Shown in pieces: positions 28,085-37,184 of a stretch of DNA of 64,000 nucleotides. This stretch comes from JAEUMY01 sp033764435 (GTDB taxonomy: Bacteria; Pseudomonadota; Gammaproteobacteria; Burkholderiales; Usitatibacteraceae), in the NCBI GenBank assembly GCA_033764435.1, contig JANRIX010000005.1:62001-126000 (forward strand). Direction: 5' to 3'. The notes under the pieces are model-generated. The model saw only the letters and a list, made by a program, of their open reading frames with translations. It ran no database searches and was not told the DNA's origin. Numbering within the stretch: position 1 is the first letter of the stretch; each line of letters starts with the position of its first letter. A program made the translations under genes and the position numbers.

Positions 28085-29371
28085 ATGATCGATCAGGCCA
28101 ATCGCACTTTTATATGCAGCGTGGTGTTCGTGGACCTGGTCGGCTATTCGAAAAAATCGGTCGCCGAGCAAATCACGCTGAAAGAGCGCTTCCAGACGCT
28201 GCTGGCCGACTCGATCAAGGACATCGCGGTCAACGAGCGGATCATCCTCGACACGGGGGATGGTGCCGCAATGAGCTTTCTTGGCGATCCGGAGGATGCG
28301 CTGTTCGTCGCGATGACCCTGCGCGATTCGATGAAATCGAATGGCGAGATGGAAGGCGCAGTGGGCCGCGACGAGGATGAGGGCGTCATCTGCATCGGCA
28401 TCAACCTGGGGCCGGTGAAGCTCGTGCGGGACATCAATGGCCATCCAAACATCATCGGCGATGGCATCAATGTGGCACAGCGGATCATGAGCTTTGCCAA
28501 GCCGGGCCAGGTCGTTGTGTCCCGCTCTTACTACGACGTGGTATCGGTCATTTCCGAGGCCTATGCGAAGCTTTTCCGGTACGAGGGGTCGCGGACCGAC
28601 AAGCACGTTCGAGAGCACGAGATCTACATTGTTGGCGAATCCGACGACGCGTTTCGTCAGGCCAAACTCGGGTTGGAAAACCGCGCGGCGCAAACCAATC
28701 CCAAAGGGCGTCCACAGAACCAGGTGGGTGTGCAATCCGGCACCTACCGCATCAATGCACTGCCGCTCCCGGACGACGAAGCGCCCGCGGCAAAAGGATT
28801 CCTGCAGGACACTCGCAAGGTCATCATGGCAAGCGCCGCGCTGGGCCTTGTCGTCCTGGTGCTTCTCGTGATGGTCCTCACGCGGAAGCCTTCTGCACAG
28901 TCGGAGCCAGCCCAGACTGTGGCGACCACGGATTCCGCCCCAACCACGCAGGCTCCGGCAACCAGTGCGCCGCTCACGCCAGCGGCTGATGCAACGAGGC
29001 CAGCAGACGCCGCAAAGGCCGCCGAGCCCGCGAAGCCTGAAGCTGCCCAAGCCGATGCCAAACCCGCTCAACCGGCAACCACGACCGGCAACGGCGCGGC
29101 GCCCAAATCCGACGCCGCGAAGAGCGATGCTGCCAAGAGTGCCGAGCCTACCAAGGTCGAAGCGCCGCCGGGCACGCTGAACCTTGCCGTGGCCCCGTGG
29201 GGCGAAGTGTTTGTGAATGGGCGTTCCAGAGGTGTGAGCCCCCCCATGAAGAACCTGAAGCTGCCGCCCGGCAAATACCGAATCGAAATCAAGAACACGA
29301 CTTTCCCGCCCTACTCCGAAGCCGTGGAGATCAAGTCGCGGGAAGAGATCACCGTGCGGCACAAATTCTGA
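28085..29371 (+). CDS. Class III cyclase-homology domain protein with transmembrane segment and C-terminal PEGA domain
   Basis: The N-terminal half (about residues 1-180 of 428) is an adenylate/guanylate cyclase catalytic-type domain. It has FVDLVGYS with the first metal Asp, LDTGDGAAMSF with the second, and IIGDGINVAQRI. One transmembrane helix (VIMASAALGLVVLVLLVMVL) near residue 250 is followed by about 90 residues of Ala/Pro/Lys-rich linker and a PEGA domain (APWGEVFVNGRSRGVSPPMKNLKLPPGKYRI). The cyclase domain would thus face the cytoplasm and PEGA the periplasm. The ATG at 28085 has an AGGA site; the frame runs upstream without a better start. Enzyme activity is not proven by sequence. 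It leads a probable operon with a lipoprotein and a kinase. Confidence 0.85.
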   Translation: MIDQANRTFICSVVFVDLVGYSKKSVAEQITLKERFQTLLADSIKDIAVNERIILDTGDGAAMSFLGDPEDALFVAMTLRDSMKSNGEMEGAVGRDEDEGVICIGINLGPVKLVRDINGHPNIIGDGINVAQRIMSFAKPGQVVVSRSYYDVVSVISEAYAKLFRYEGSRTDKHVREHEIYIVGESDDAFRQAKLGLENRAAQTNPKGRPQNQVGVQSGTYRINALPLPDDEAPAAKGFLQDTRKVIMASAALGLVVLVLLVMVLTRKPSAQSEPAQTVATTDSAPTTQAPATSAPLTPAADATRPADAAKAAEPAKPEAAQADAKPAQPATTTGNGAAPKSDAAKSDAAKSAEPTKVEAPPGTLNLAVAPWGEVFVNGRSRGVSPPMKNLKLPPGKYRIEIKNTTFPPYSEAVEIKSREEITVRHKF

Positions 29372-29394
29372 CCGCCGAACAGCGAGAGCCTGCC

Positions 29395-30234
29395 ATGAAG
29401 CCTGGATCATTGTCGCCCCGGATTCATCTGTTGCCGCGTTTCGCCCTGCTGGCGACCGCTATGCTGCTGACCCTGACTGCATGCGTGCCTGTGCCCAAGG
29501 CACCCGACGCGACCGCACCCAGCGTGCCGACCGTCACTGAAGCCCAGTTGCGTGAGCGTGCGGCACAGAACCTGGCGCTCGCCCAGCGGCAGTACGAAGC
29601 CGGCACATTTGACGATGCGCAAAAGAGCCTCAACGAGGCGCTGACTCACGGCGTCCTTTCGCGCGAGGATCAGGCTCAGGCGCGCAAGCTTCTGGCCTTC
29701 ATCCATTGCGTATCCAATCGCGAAGACGCCTGCCGAGCCGAGTTCCGCAAGGCGCTTGAAATCAATTCACGCTTCGATCTCACACCGGCCGAAGCGGGCC
29801 ATCCGATCTGGGGCCCGATCTACCGCAATGTTCGGGCGCAGCTAGTTTCGGCTACCACGCCAGCACCGGCGCAGACAGCCCTGACCAAGGCCGAGCAGTT
29901 GCTTGCCGACGGCATGGCCAAGTATGACGCCGGCGAATTCGACAGTGCCTACAAGATCCTGCAAAGCGCCGTCAAGGAAGGATTGGACAAGAAGGCGGAC
30001 CAGCTCAAGGCCATCAAGCATTCCGCGTTCTGCCTCTGCCTCGCGGAAAGGTGGGGCCAATGTCGCACCGAATTCATGAAGCTGTTCGACATCGATCCGA
30101 GCTTTGACCTGACACCCGCCGAAGCTGGCCATCCGTCGTGGACCCGCACCTACGCCGGTGCGAAGCAACGCTGGAAAGATGCCCAGGCCGCAAAAGAAAA
30201 GCAAACCGCCAAGCCGGCGGCAGCGACCAAATAA
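29395..30234 (+). CDS. TssQ-like lipoprotein with duplicated repeat
   Basis: This lipoprotein of 279 residues has a lipobox LTLTAC near residue 31. The mature part holds two copies of a helical TPR-like unit. Both end in the same phrase: FDLTPAEAGHPIWGPIYRN in copy 1 and FDLTPAEAGHPSWTRTY in copy 2, each preceded by a Cys-rich helix (FIHCVSNREDACRAEF and FCLCLAERWGQCRTEF). From memory this resembles TssQ-family lipoproteins associated with type VI secretion, which usually have one such unit. No T6SS structural genes are present in the window. It sits 23 bp after the cyclase-like gene and 14 bp before the kinase. Confidence 0.65.
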   Translation: MKPGSLSPRIHLLPRFALLATAMLLTLTACVPVPKAPDATAPSVPTVTEAQLRERAAQNLALAQRQYEAGTFDDAQKSLNEALTHGVLSREDQAQARKLLAFIHCVSNREDACRAEFRKALEINSRFDLTPAEAGHPIWGPIYRNVRAQLVSATTPAPAQTALTKAEQLLADGMAKYDAGEFDSAYKILQSAVKEGLDKKADQLKAIKHSAFCLCLAERWGQCRTEFMKLFDIDPSFDLTPAEAGHPSWTRTYAGAKQRWKDAQAAKEKQTAKPAAATK

Positions 30235-30248
30235 GACCGCCGGAGATC

Positions 30249-31541
30249 ATGTCCGAAAGCAAACTAGAGGTCCTCGGGCGATACAAGATTCTGGACATTG
30301 TCGGTCGCGGGGCGATGGGCATCGTCTACAAGGCCGTGGATCCGGTCATCGATCGTATCGTCGCGATCAAGACCGTCAACCTCTCCCTGTCCAAGGAGGA
30401 CCTCGCTGAATACGAAGCCCGCTTCCAACAGGAAATCAAGGCTGCCGGCAGATTGAATCACCCGAATATCGTGACCATCTATGACGTCGGCCGCAATGCC
30501 GAGCTGGCGTACATGGCCATGGAGTTTCTCGATGGCGACGAGTTGAAGGACCTGCTCGCCGCAGGCGAACGCCCGAGTGTCGAGACCACAGTCGAGCTGA
30601 TTGCCCAGGTGGCTGACGCCCTCGCGTTCGCCCATGAGCGTGAAGTCATCCACCGGGACATCAAGCCCTCCAACATCATGGTCGTGAAGGTGCCGAATGG
30701 CGTCATGGCCAAACTGACGGACTTCGGCATCGCGCGCATGCCGGCATCGGCTGTCAAGACCATGACCGGCATGATTTTGGGCAGCCCGCGCTACATGTCG
30801 CCGGAGCAGGTCATCGGCAAGTCGATCGACCATCGCTCGGACATCTTCTCCCTGGGCGTTGTCCTCTACGAGACGCTCACCGGGATCGCGCCCTTTGATG
30901 GCGACAACGTCAACGCCATCATGTATGCGACGGTCAACACAAGTCCGGTACCGCCCTCGACGCTGAACCCTGCCATTCCCACGATGCTGGACCTCATTGT
31001 CGCGAAGGCATTGGCCAAGCAGGTGGATGACCGCTACGCCTCAATGCGTGAGCTGTGTGCCGATCTGCGCGAAGTGAAACGCATGCTGGTCCCTGCCGTG
31101 GCAGCTCCACCGCTTAACGCGGCAGCACCGCGTCCGGCGGTACCCGATGCCTCGCCGGCCAGAATTGCGAAGGATGCGCCGACACAGGAAGTGTCGCCGC
31201 TCAAACTCGATCGAAAGTTCGACTCGTTCGAAGCGACCATGCGCCTCGCGGCCCTGACGCAGCAGACCGAAAACTTCCGCGAGTTCATCAGCGAAACGCA
31301 AAAGATGCGGGCCTACAAGGGCAAGATCGAACCGCAGGTCATTGAGGCTGCCGCTCCCCCGCCACGCGCGGTCGCAACACCTGAGCCGGCGAAGGCCGCG
31401 CCCAAGGCTGTCGTCAGCGCGGATACGGCCACGATCAAGCTGGATCAGCGGCCTTCAGGCCCCGCGATGCTACCGATCCTGGTTCTGCTCGGCCTTGCGG
31501 TGACCGCTTTGGCGCTGGTGATCGTGCTGCTGATTCGCTGA
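30249..31541 (+). CDS. Membrane-anchored Ser/Thr protein kinase
   Basis: This 430-residue Hanks-type kinase has all key elements in the first 270 residues: glycine loop GRGAMGIVYKA, VAIKT with the ATP Lys, catalytic HRDIKPSNI, DFG (TDFGIARM), GSPRYMSPEQ and SDIFSLGVVLYE. A Pro/Ala-rich linker follows, and the C-terminus is a single transmembrane helix (LPILVLLGLAVTALALVIVLL). No extracellular sensor domain follows the helix. The start ATG has a GGAG site. Together with the cyclase/PEGA protein and the lipoprotein this resembles an envelope-to-cytoplasm signalling unit; kinases of this kind (PpkA) also regulate T6SS. Confidence 0.9.
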   Translation: MSESKLEVLGRYKILDIVGRGAMGIVYKAVDPVIDRIVAIKTVNLSLSKEDLAEYEARFQQEIKAAGRLNHPNIVTIYDVGRNAELAYMAMEFLDGDELKDLLAAGERPSVETTVELIAQVADALAFAHEREVIHRDIKPSNIMVVKVPNGVMAKLTDFGIARMPASAVKTMTGMILGSPRYMSPEQVIGKSIDHRSDIFSLGVVLYETLTGIAPFDGDNVNAIMYATVNTSPVPPSTLNPAIPTMLDLIVAKALAKQVDDRYASMRELCADLREVKRMLVPAVAAPPLNAAAPRPAVPDASPARIAKDAPTQEVSPLKLDRKFDSFEATMRLAALTQQTENFREFISETQKMRAYKGKIEPQVIEAAAPPPRAVATPEPAKAAPKAVVSADTATIKLDQRPSGPAMLPILVLLGLAVTALALVIVLLIR

Positions 31542-31556
31542 CGGCCCGCCATAGAC

Positions 31557-31581
31557 GGGTTTGCCCATTCCGGGCTTACCC
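31557..31581. terminator. Weak hairpin between convergent kinase and acrR
   Basis: GGGTTTGCCC and GGGCTTACCC form a stem with a 2-base internal mismatch and a 5-base loop. It is the only hairpin in the 58-bp convergent gap, and it has no T-run. Confidence 0.3.
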
Positions 31582-31599
31582 ATTGCACGTCGCATTGAG

Positions 31600-32304
31600 T
31601 CAACCCGCTTTGCGGGTGCGTGACAGAGGCGCCGGCTCTTCGCCTGCTGCGCATGAAGTCATCGGCTGCTGCATGCCCGCACCGCCCGCCCCGGCACCGA
31701 TCCCCGCAAGGTAGATATCGATCATCCGTGCCGCCTCTAATCCCAGATCGAAATAGCCGGGATCAAGCAGCCAGTTGTCGATCAGTCCGTCGATCAGCGC
31801 ATGCAAGCCAATGGCGGCCCGGCGCGGGTTCACGCCAGCTGGTATCTGCCCACGCTCCGCAGCCATGCGAAACCCTGCCTCGACCTGATCCAGGCATTCG
31901 GAGCGGCATTCAAGGTGGCGTTCTCGCAGCGCAACCATGTCATCCACATATTCGCACTTGTGGGCGACGATCTCGAACACGCGCTGCATCTGGGCATCTC
32001 GTGCCGTCTGCTCAAGCACGCCGACCGCGCACGCTCTGACATGCGCAAGTGGATCGTCCACAGCTCTGCCGTCTGACGCATCCACGAGCGATTCCAGCGG
32101 CAGGGTGACCCGATCCATCATGGCATCGAACAGGTCCGCCTTGTTCTTGAAGTGCCAATAGATGGCGCCGCGGGTCACGCCCGCAGCTTCGGCGATATCG
32201 TTCAGCGAGGTACGCGACACACCCTTCTCATGAAACACGCGCTCGGCTGCATCCAGCAGCAGGTTGCGGGTTTCCTGTGCCTCTTCCTTGGTTCTCCTGA
32301 CCAT
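31600..32304 (-). CDS. acrR: TetR-family repressor of the efflux operon (AcrR-like)
   Basis: This 234-residue TetR-type regulator has an N-terminal helix-turn-helix (VSRTSLNDIAEAAGVTRGAIYWHFKNKADLF, residues about 29-60) that closely resembles AcrR/TtgR. The C-terminal ligand-binding half continues to a Gly/Ala-rich tail. It is divergent from the AcrAB-type pump genes, and the shared spacer holds an inverted repeat matching the E. coli AcrR operator. It is therefore expected to repress both itself and the pump until drug ligands bind. The start at 32304 keeps the typical VRRTKEEAQETR N-terminus; earlier in-frame starts would cover the operator. Confidence 0.92.
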   Translation of the reverse strand: MVRRTKEEAQETRNLLLDAAERVFHEKGVSRTSLNDIAEAAGVTRGAIYWHFKNKADLFDAMMDRVTLPLESLVDASDGRAVDDPLAHVRACAVGVLEQTARDAQMQRVFEIVAHKCEYVDDMVALRERHLECRSECLDQVEAGFRMAAERGQIPAGVNPRRAAIGLHALIDGLIDNWLLDPGYFDLGLEAARMIDIYLAGIGAGAGGAGMQQPMTSCAAGEEPAPLSRTRKAG

Positions 32305-32469
32305 GCAAATTTCCACTCCGTCGTGATCCCGGCGCGTGATTCGCGCGGGCGTGCATGCGACCGGGATTCTAGCTGCACCGGTGCGCCCCCTGCGGGCCTG
32401 CCCATTCAGGACGGGTTGCCGCAAGAGGCTGCGCCGGACCCGGCAATGCAGTCCATTTGAAGACCACTT

Positions 32470-32493
32470 TACATACATGCACGAATGTATGTA
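32470..32493. promoter_or_regulatory. AcrR operator
   Basis: Perfect 9-bp arms TACATACAT and ATGTATGTA are separated by 6 bp (GCACGA). From memory the E. coli acrAB operator has the same arms and a 6-bp spacer of different sequence. It overlaps a TATGAT -10 candidate (32492-32497) for acrA. Confidence 0.9.
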
Positions 32494-32594
32494 TGATACG
32501 CCTCAAATCACGTCTAGACAAGCCCTTGATTCACGCAAGGGCTTGATTCACATCAAACAATCAACCTCCACCTCTCCAGAAAAGGCATTCGCAC

Positions 32595-33971
32595 ATGGCC
32601 TCCTCAACCTACCCGGTTCAAGATACGGCGCCCGCCGCCACAGTTCTAACGCCCGCTTCAAGTCGGCCTTCCCGCCCGTGGTCCGGGACGCTGAAGACCC
32701 TCACCGTCGCATCGCTGGCCGTCCTCGCCGCTGCGTGCGGCAAAGCGCCCCAGGGCGGATTCAGCGGCATGCCACCCGCACAGGTGGTCGTGCAGCCTGC
32801 CACTGCCCGCGACATCGCAATCGACTACGAGTATGTTGCCCAGACAGCCGGCTCGCGTGAGGTGGAAATCCGCGCTCGCGTGAATGGCATTGTTGAAAAG
32901 CGCCTGTATGAAGAAGGCAGCGTGGTGAAAGCCGGACAGCCGCTCTTCAAGCTGGATGCCGCGCCCTATGCCGCCGCAGTCGCCCAGGCGGAAGCCGCGG
33001 TGGCCAGCGCCGAAGCCAACGCCCGCCAGGCCGAACGCGAATATTCGCGTCTGAAGCCGCTCATCGAGGTCAAGGCTGTCAGCCAGCGTGAATGGGACCA
33101 GGCGCAGTCAGCCCTGGATATTGCCCGCGCCCAGGTGAAGGAAGCCCAGGCGCGCCTCGCTGCCGCCCGGGTTGACCTTGGCTATACCCAGATTGCTGCC
33201 CCCATCAGCGGCGTAGTGGGCCGCGCCCTCAAGGTGGAAGGCGCGCTGGCCAATGCAACGGGCGGCGACAGCCTGCTGGCTACGCTCGCGCAGACGGACC
33301 CGCTGCACGTGAATTTTGCGATCGCGGAGAAGGACAAATCCGAGCGCGACGCGGAAATCGCAGCCGGCAGCCTGAAGCTTCCCAAGGGCGGCTACAGCGT
33401 CAAGCTGAAGACCTCCGAAGGCCGATCCCTGCCCCAGTCCGGAACGATTGACTTTACGGACTACAAGGCCGATGCCAACACCGGCGCCTACGCGGCCCGC
33501 GCCACGGTGGGCAACAGCGCAGGCCTGCTCACGCCTGGCCAATTTGTGCGCGTGGTGCTGACGGGGGCCACACGTCCCAACGCCATCGTCGTGCCGCAGC
33601 GTGCGGTGCTCGATGGCCCGATGGGAAAGTTCGTCTACCTCGTGGGCAAGGGCCAGGACGGCAAGCCTGCCGCCGAGCCGCGTCCGGTGGTGCCCGGTGA
33701 GTGGGTCTCGCTGGATGGCAAGGAAAAGAACGGCTGGGTGATCCGCCAGGGCCTCAATGTGGGCGATCCGGTGGTCATCGACGGCATGGCGCGAATATTC
33801 GCACCGGGCCAGCCGCTTATGCCGATGTCGCCGGAGGAAGCCGCCAAGGCGGCCGCAGCCCAGCCCGCTGGTGCGCCGGGCAAACCGGGTGATGCACCCG
33901 CAGCCGCGAAGCCTGCAGAGCCCACCAAACCCGCCGACCGACCCGCCGATCAACCCGCGGCCAAGAAGTAA
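32595..33971 (+). CDS. acrA: RND efflux periplasmic adaptor (AcrA/MexA type)
   Basis: This membrane-fusion lipoprotein (458 residues) links the inner-membrane pump to the outer-membrane channel. A lipobox AVLAAACG lies near residue 48 after a long N-terminus. Next come a biotinyl-lipoyl half-motif (VEIRARVNGIVEKRLYEEGSVVKAGQPLFKLD), a coiled-coil hairpin (about residues 115-185) and the second half-motif (YTQIAAPISGVVG). The C-terminus is an unusually long Ala/Pro/Lys-rich tail. The gene has two copies of the palindrome: EYS at residues 149-151 in the hairpin and RIFA at residues 400-403 near the end of the folded part. First gene of the pump operon. Confidence 0.94.
   Translation: MASSTYPVQDTAPAATVLTPASSRPSRPWSGTLKTLTVASLAVLAAACGKAPQGGFSGMPPAQVVVQPATARDIAIDYEYVAQTAGSREVEIRARVNGIVEKRLYEEGSVVKAGQPLFKLDAAPYAAAVAQAEAAVASAEANARQAEREYSRLKPLIEVKAVSQREWDQAQSALDIARAQVKEAQARLAAARVDLGYTQIAAPISGVVGRALKVEGALANATGGDSLLATLAQTDPLHVNFAIAEKDKSERDAEIAAGSLKLPKGGYSVKLKTSEGRSLPQSGTIDFTDYKADANTGAYAARATVGNSAGLLTPGQFVRVVLTGATRPNAIVVPQRAVLDGPMGKFVYLVGKGQDGKPAAEPRPVVPGEWVSLDGKEKNGWVIRQGLNVGDPVVIDGMARIFAPGQPLMPMSPEEAAKAAAAQPAGAPGKPGDAPAAAKPAEPTKPADRPADQPAAKK
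33037..33048. repeat. GCGAATATTCGC palindrome, copy 7
   Basis: Exact copy in acrA, EYS frame (residues 149-151), extended by AC...GT to 16 bp. Confidence 0.95.
33791..33802. repeat. GCGAATATTCGC palindrome, copy 8
   Basis: Second exact copy in acrA, RIFA frame (residues 400-403), so two frames are used in one gene. Confidence 0.95.
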
Positions 33972-33989
33972 GCGGAAAGGATCCCTCAC

Positions 33990-36900
33990 ATGTTCTCCCG
34001 CTTCTTCATTGACCGGCCCATCTTCGCCTTCGTGATCTCGATATTCATCGTGATCGCGGGTCTGGCGTCGATGCGCTCGCTGCCCATCGCGCAGTACCCG
34101 GAAATCTCGCCGCCCGTCGTGCAGGTGATCGCCGTCTATCCCGGCGCGTCTGCCGAGGTGATCGAGCAGACCGTGGCGGCGCCCATCGAAAACGCGCTCA
34201 CCGGCATCGAGGGCCTGATGTACATGGCGTCGACCTCGACCTCCAACGGCATCGTCACCATCCAGGTGACGTTCGAGATCGGCACGGATCCGGACCGGGC
34301 TGCGCAAAGCATCAACAACCGCGTCAAGCAGATCGAAGCCAAGCTGCCGCAGGAAGTTCGTCGCCAGGGCGTGACCGTCGAGAAGGGTTCGTCGGCCTTC
34401 CTGCAGGTGTTGGCGTTCTATTCCCCTGACGGCCGCTTCAACGATCTCTACACGTCCAACTACGTGACGTTGAACGTGCTGGACAACATCAAGCGCATTC
34501 CCGGCACGACCTCGGTGCAGATTTTCGGCGCCAAGGACTATGCCATGCGCGTCTGGCTGAAGCCGGACCGCATGACGCAATTGCGGGTCACGGTGGACGA
34601 GGTCGCGCGCGCGCTCAACGAGCAGAACGCGCAGTTCGCGGCCGGCAAGATCGGCCAGACGCCCAATGGCGGCGGCCAGGAGATGGTCTACACCATCACC
34701 ACCAAGGGCCGGCTGTCCACGCCCGAGGAGTTCGAGAACATCATCGTGCGCTCGAACACCGACGGCTCCGCGCTGCGGCTGAAGGACATCGCCCGCGTCG
34801 AGCTCGGCGCCAAGGACTATGACTTCGTGGGCCGCGTGAATGGCAAGCCCGCCACGCTGATCGGCATCTTCCTGCAGCCGGGCGCCAACGCGCTGTCGGT
34901 GGCGGACGAAGTGCATGCCACGCTCACCAAGCTCAAGGCCAAGTTCCCCGAAGGTCTCGACTACTCGGTTCCCTACGACACCACGCGCTTTGTGAAGGTC
35001 TCCATCCGCGAAGTGGTGAAGACGCTGGCGGAAGCCATGCTTCTCGTGTTCCTAGTGGTGTTCCTGTTCCTGCAGAACTGGCGCGCCACGCTCATTCCCT
35101 TTGCCGCCGTGCCGGTGTCGCTCATCGGCACCTTTGCGGGTCTCATGGCGCTGGGTTACTCCATCAACACGCTCACGCTGTTCGGCATGGTGCTCTCCAT
35201 CGGCATCGTGGTGGACGACGCCATCGTGGTGCTGGAAAACGTCGAACGCATCATGCATGAGGAGAAAAAGTCCGCTCGCGAAGCAGCCATCATCGCCATG
35301 CAGGAAGTGACCGGACCTGTGATTGCCATCGTGCTGGTGCTGGTGTCGGTGTTCGTGCCCATCGCGTTCCTTGGCGGCCTGACCGGCGAGCTGTATCGCC
35401 AGTTTGCAGTGACCATTTCCATCGCGGTGGTGATCTCCGGTGTCGTCGCGCTGACCATGACGCCGGCCCTCTGCGTTGTCCTGCTGGATGGCCAGAAACG
35501 CGCACCCGCCCGCTTCTTCGTGTGGTTCAACGACTGGTTCGCGCGCGTCACCCAGCGCTACACCGGTGGTGTGCTGTGGATGATGAAACGTGGCGCGCTC
35601 GGCGTGATCCTGTTCGTCGGCATGGTCGCAATCACGGCAGGCCTGTGGAAGTTCACTCCCGGCTCGCTGGTGCCCGATGAAGATCAGGGCTACTACATCG
35701 CCGCAGTGTTCCTGCCGGAAGGCTCGTCGCTGGAACGCACCGACAAGGTCATGACCGAAGTCGTCGCCGCCATCCGTTCCAACCCGGCCAACGAGTATGT
35801 GGTGGCCTTCACCGGCTTCGACTTCCTTGGCGGCGGGTACAAGAACAGCGCCGCGACCGTGTTCGTGACCCAGAAGCATTGGGACGAACGCAACGTATCG
35901 GTACCGGATTTGGTGGGCGAATTCTTCATGAAGACCGGCCACATCAAGGAAGCGCTGGTGCTGGCGTTCAACCCCCCGCCCATCTTTGGTCTTGGCAATA
36001 CGGCCGGCTTCGAGGTCTACATCCAGAACAAGGGTGAAGGCGGTGCGGCCAAATTGGCCGAGGCCATGTACGGCATCATGGGTGCGGCGAGCCAAAGCAA
36101 GGTGCTGGCCGGCGTGCAGACGCTGTGGAAACCCGCTTCGCCACAATTGAAAGTCAACGTCGACCGCGAGAAAGCCAAGGCACTCGGCATTCCGCTGGAC
36201 AGCGCGTTCAACACGCTGGCTGCAACACTGGGCACGTACTACGTGAATGACTTCAACAAGTACGGCCGCGCCTGGCAGGTTCTGATGTCCGCCGACAGCC
36301 AGTACCGCAAGCGCCCCGAGGATATCGGGCGAATTTTCGTCAGAAGCGATCGTGGCGCCATGGTGCCGGTGTCGGCCTTTGCCAAGATCGAGTATTCCGC
36401 CGGCCCGGACACGCTGGACCGCTATAACAACCTGCCTGCGGTGAAGTTGCTGGGGCAGGCGGCGCCGGGGCATTCGTCCGGTGAGGCCATCGCGGAGTTC
36501 GAACGCATCGCGGCACAGGTGTTGCCGGCGGACATGAGCTTCGACTGGACGGGATCGTCGTTCCAGGAGAAACGTTCGTCAGGCACAGAAGGCATCGCGC
36601 TTGCGCTGGCCGCGTTGATGGCATTCCTGATCCTCGCTGCGCAGTACGAGAAGTGGTCGCTGCCCCTGTCGGTGCTGCTGGCCATGCCGTTCGGCGTGTT
36701 CGGCGCACTGGTCGCGGTGTGGATCGCGGGGCTCACCAATGACGTGTACTTCCAGATCGGCTTGGTGACACTGCTGGGCCTGGCTGCCAAGAACGCCATC
36801 CTGATCGTGGAGTTCGCGGTGTACAAGTCGGCCGAAGGCATGAGCGCACCCGCGGCCGCGCTGGAAGCGGCGCGTCTACGCTTCCGGCCCATCCTGATGA

Positions 36901-37184
36901 CGTCAATGGCCTTTATCCTCGGCGTGGCGCCGCTGGCCTTTTCGTCTGGCGCCGGAGCGGGATCGCGTCACTCGGTCGGCACGGGCGTCATGGGCGGCAT
37001 GCTCGCAGCGACCTTCCTTGCGATATTCTTCGTACCACTTTTCTACAAGATCATCATGGATCGGCGCGTCAGCGAGCCGCGCACTGCGGAGGACATCCGC
37101 GAAGAGGCGCACCGCTCACAACTGGAACACAAGCATGCTTTGCGGCATGCCGCACCGTCCAACACCGGAGGCAACAATGATTGA
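33990..37184 (+). CDS. acrB: RND multidrug efflux pump (AcrB/MexB type)
   Basis: This 1064-residue proton-driven trimeric pump of the HAE1 family has twelve transmembrane helices and two large periplasmic loops. It starts MFSRFFIDRPIFAFVISI, the standard HAE1 N-terminus. The proton-relay Asp pair is in IVVDDAIVVLENVERIM. The second half has the matching AKNAILIVEFAV and ARLRFRPILMTSMAFILGV segments. It should export hydrophobic drugs, dyes and detergents with AcrA and the outer-membrane channel. It lies 18 bp after acrA and overlaps the start of the channel gene by 8 bp. No exact copy of the palindrome is present; a two-mismatch relative (GCGAATTTTCGT) is at 36329-36340. Confidence 0.96.
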   Translation: MFSRFFIDRPIFAFVISIFIVIAGLASMRSLPIAQYPEISPPVVQVIAVYPGASAEVIEQTVAAPIENALTGIEGLMYMASTSTSNGIVTIQVTFEIGTDPDRAAQSINNRVKQIEAKLPQEVRRQGVTVEKGSSAFLQVLAFYSPDGRFNDLYTSNYVTLNVLDNIKRIPGTTSVQIFGAKDYAMRVWLKPDRMTQLRVTVDEVARALNEQNAQFAAGKIGQTPNGGGQEMVYTITTKGRLSTPEEFENIIVRSNTDGSALRLKDIARVELGAKDYDFVGRVNGKPATLIGIFLQPGANALSVADEVHATLTKLKAKFPEGLDYSVPYDTTRFVKVSIREVVKTLAEAMLLVFLVVFLFLQNWRATLIPFAAVPVSLIGTFAGLMALGYSINTLTLFGMVLSIGIVVDDAIVVLENVERIMHEEKKSAREAAIIAMQEVTGPVIAIVLVLVSVFVPIAFLGGLTGELYRQFAVTISIAVVISGVVALTMTPALCVVLLDGQKRAPARFFVWFNDWFARVTQRYTGGVLWMMKRGALGVILFVGMVAITAGLWKFTPGSLVPDEDQGYYIAAVFLPEGSSLERTDKVMTEVVAAIRSNPANEYVVAFTGFDFLGGGYKNSAATVFVTQKHWDERNVSVPDLVGEFFMKTGHIKEALVLAFNPPPIFGLGNTAGFEVYIQNKGEGGAAKLAEAMYGIMGAASQSKVLAGVQTLWKPASPQLKVNVDREKAKALGIPLDSAFNTLAATLGTYYVNDFNKYGRAWQVLMSADSQYRKRPEDIGRIFVRSDRGAMVPVSAFAKIEYSAGPDTLDRYNNLPAVKLLGQAAPGHSSGEAIAEFERIAAQVLPADMSFDWTGSSFQEKRSSGTEGIALALAALMAFLILAAQYEKWSLPLSVLLAMPFGVFGALVAVWIAGLTNDVYFQIGLVTLLGLAAKNAILIVEFAVYKSAEGMSAPAAALEAARLRFRPILMTSMAFILGVAPLAFSSGAGAGSRHSVGTGVMGGMLAATFLAIFFVPLFYKIIMDRRVSEPRTAEDIREEAHRSQLEHKHALRHAAPSNTGGNND

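Noticed and set aside
28085..31541. Type VI secretion locus
   Set aside because: Only TssQ-like and kinase genes are seen; no tssB, tssC, hcp, vgrG, clpV or tssM in 64 kb.
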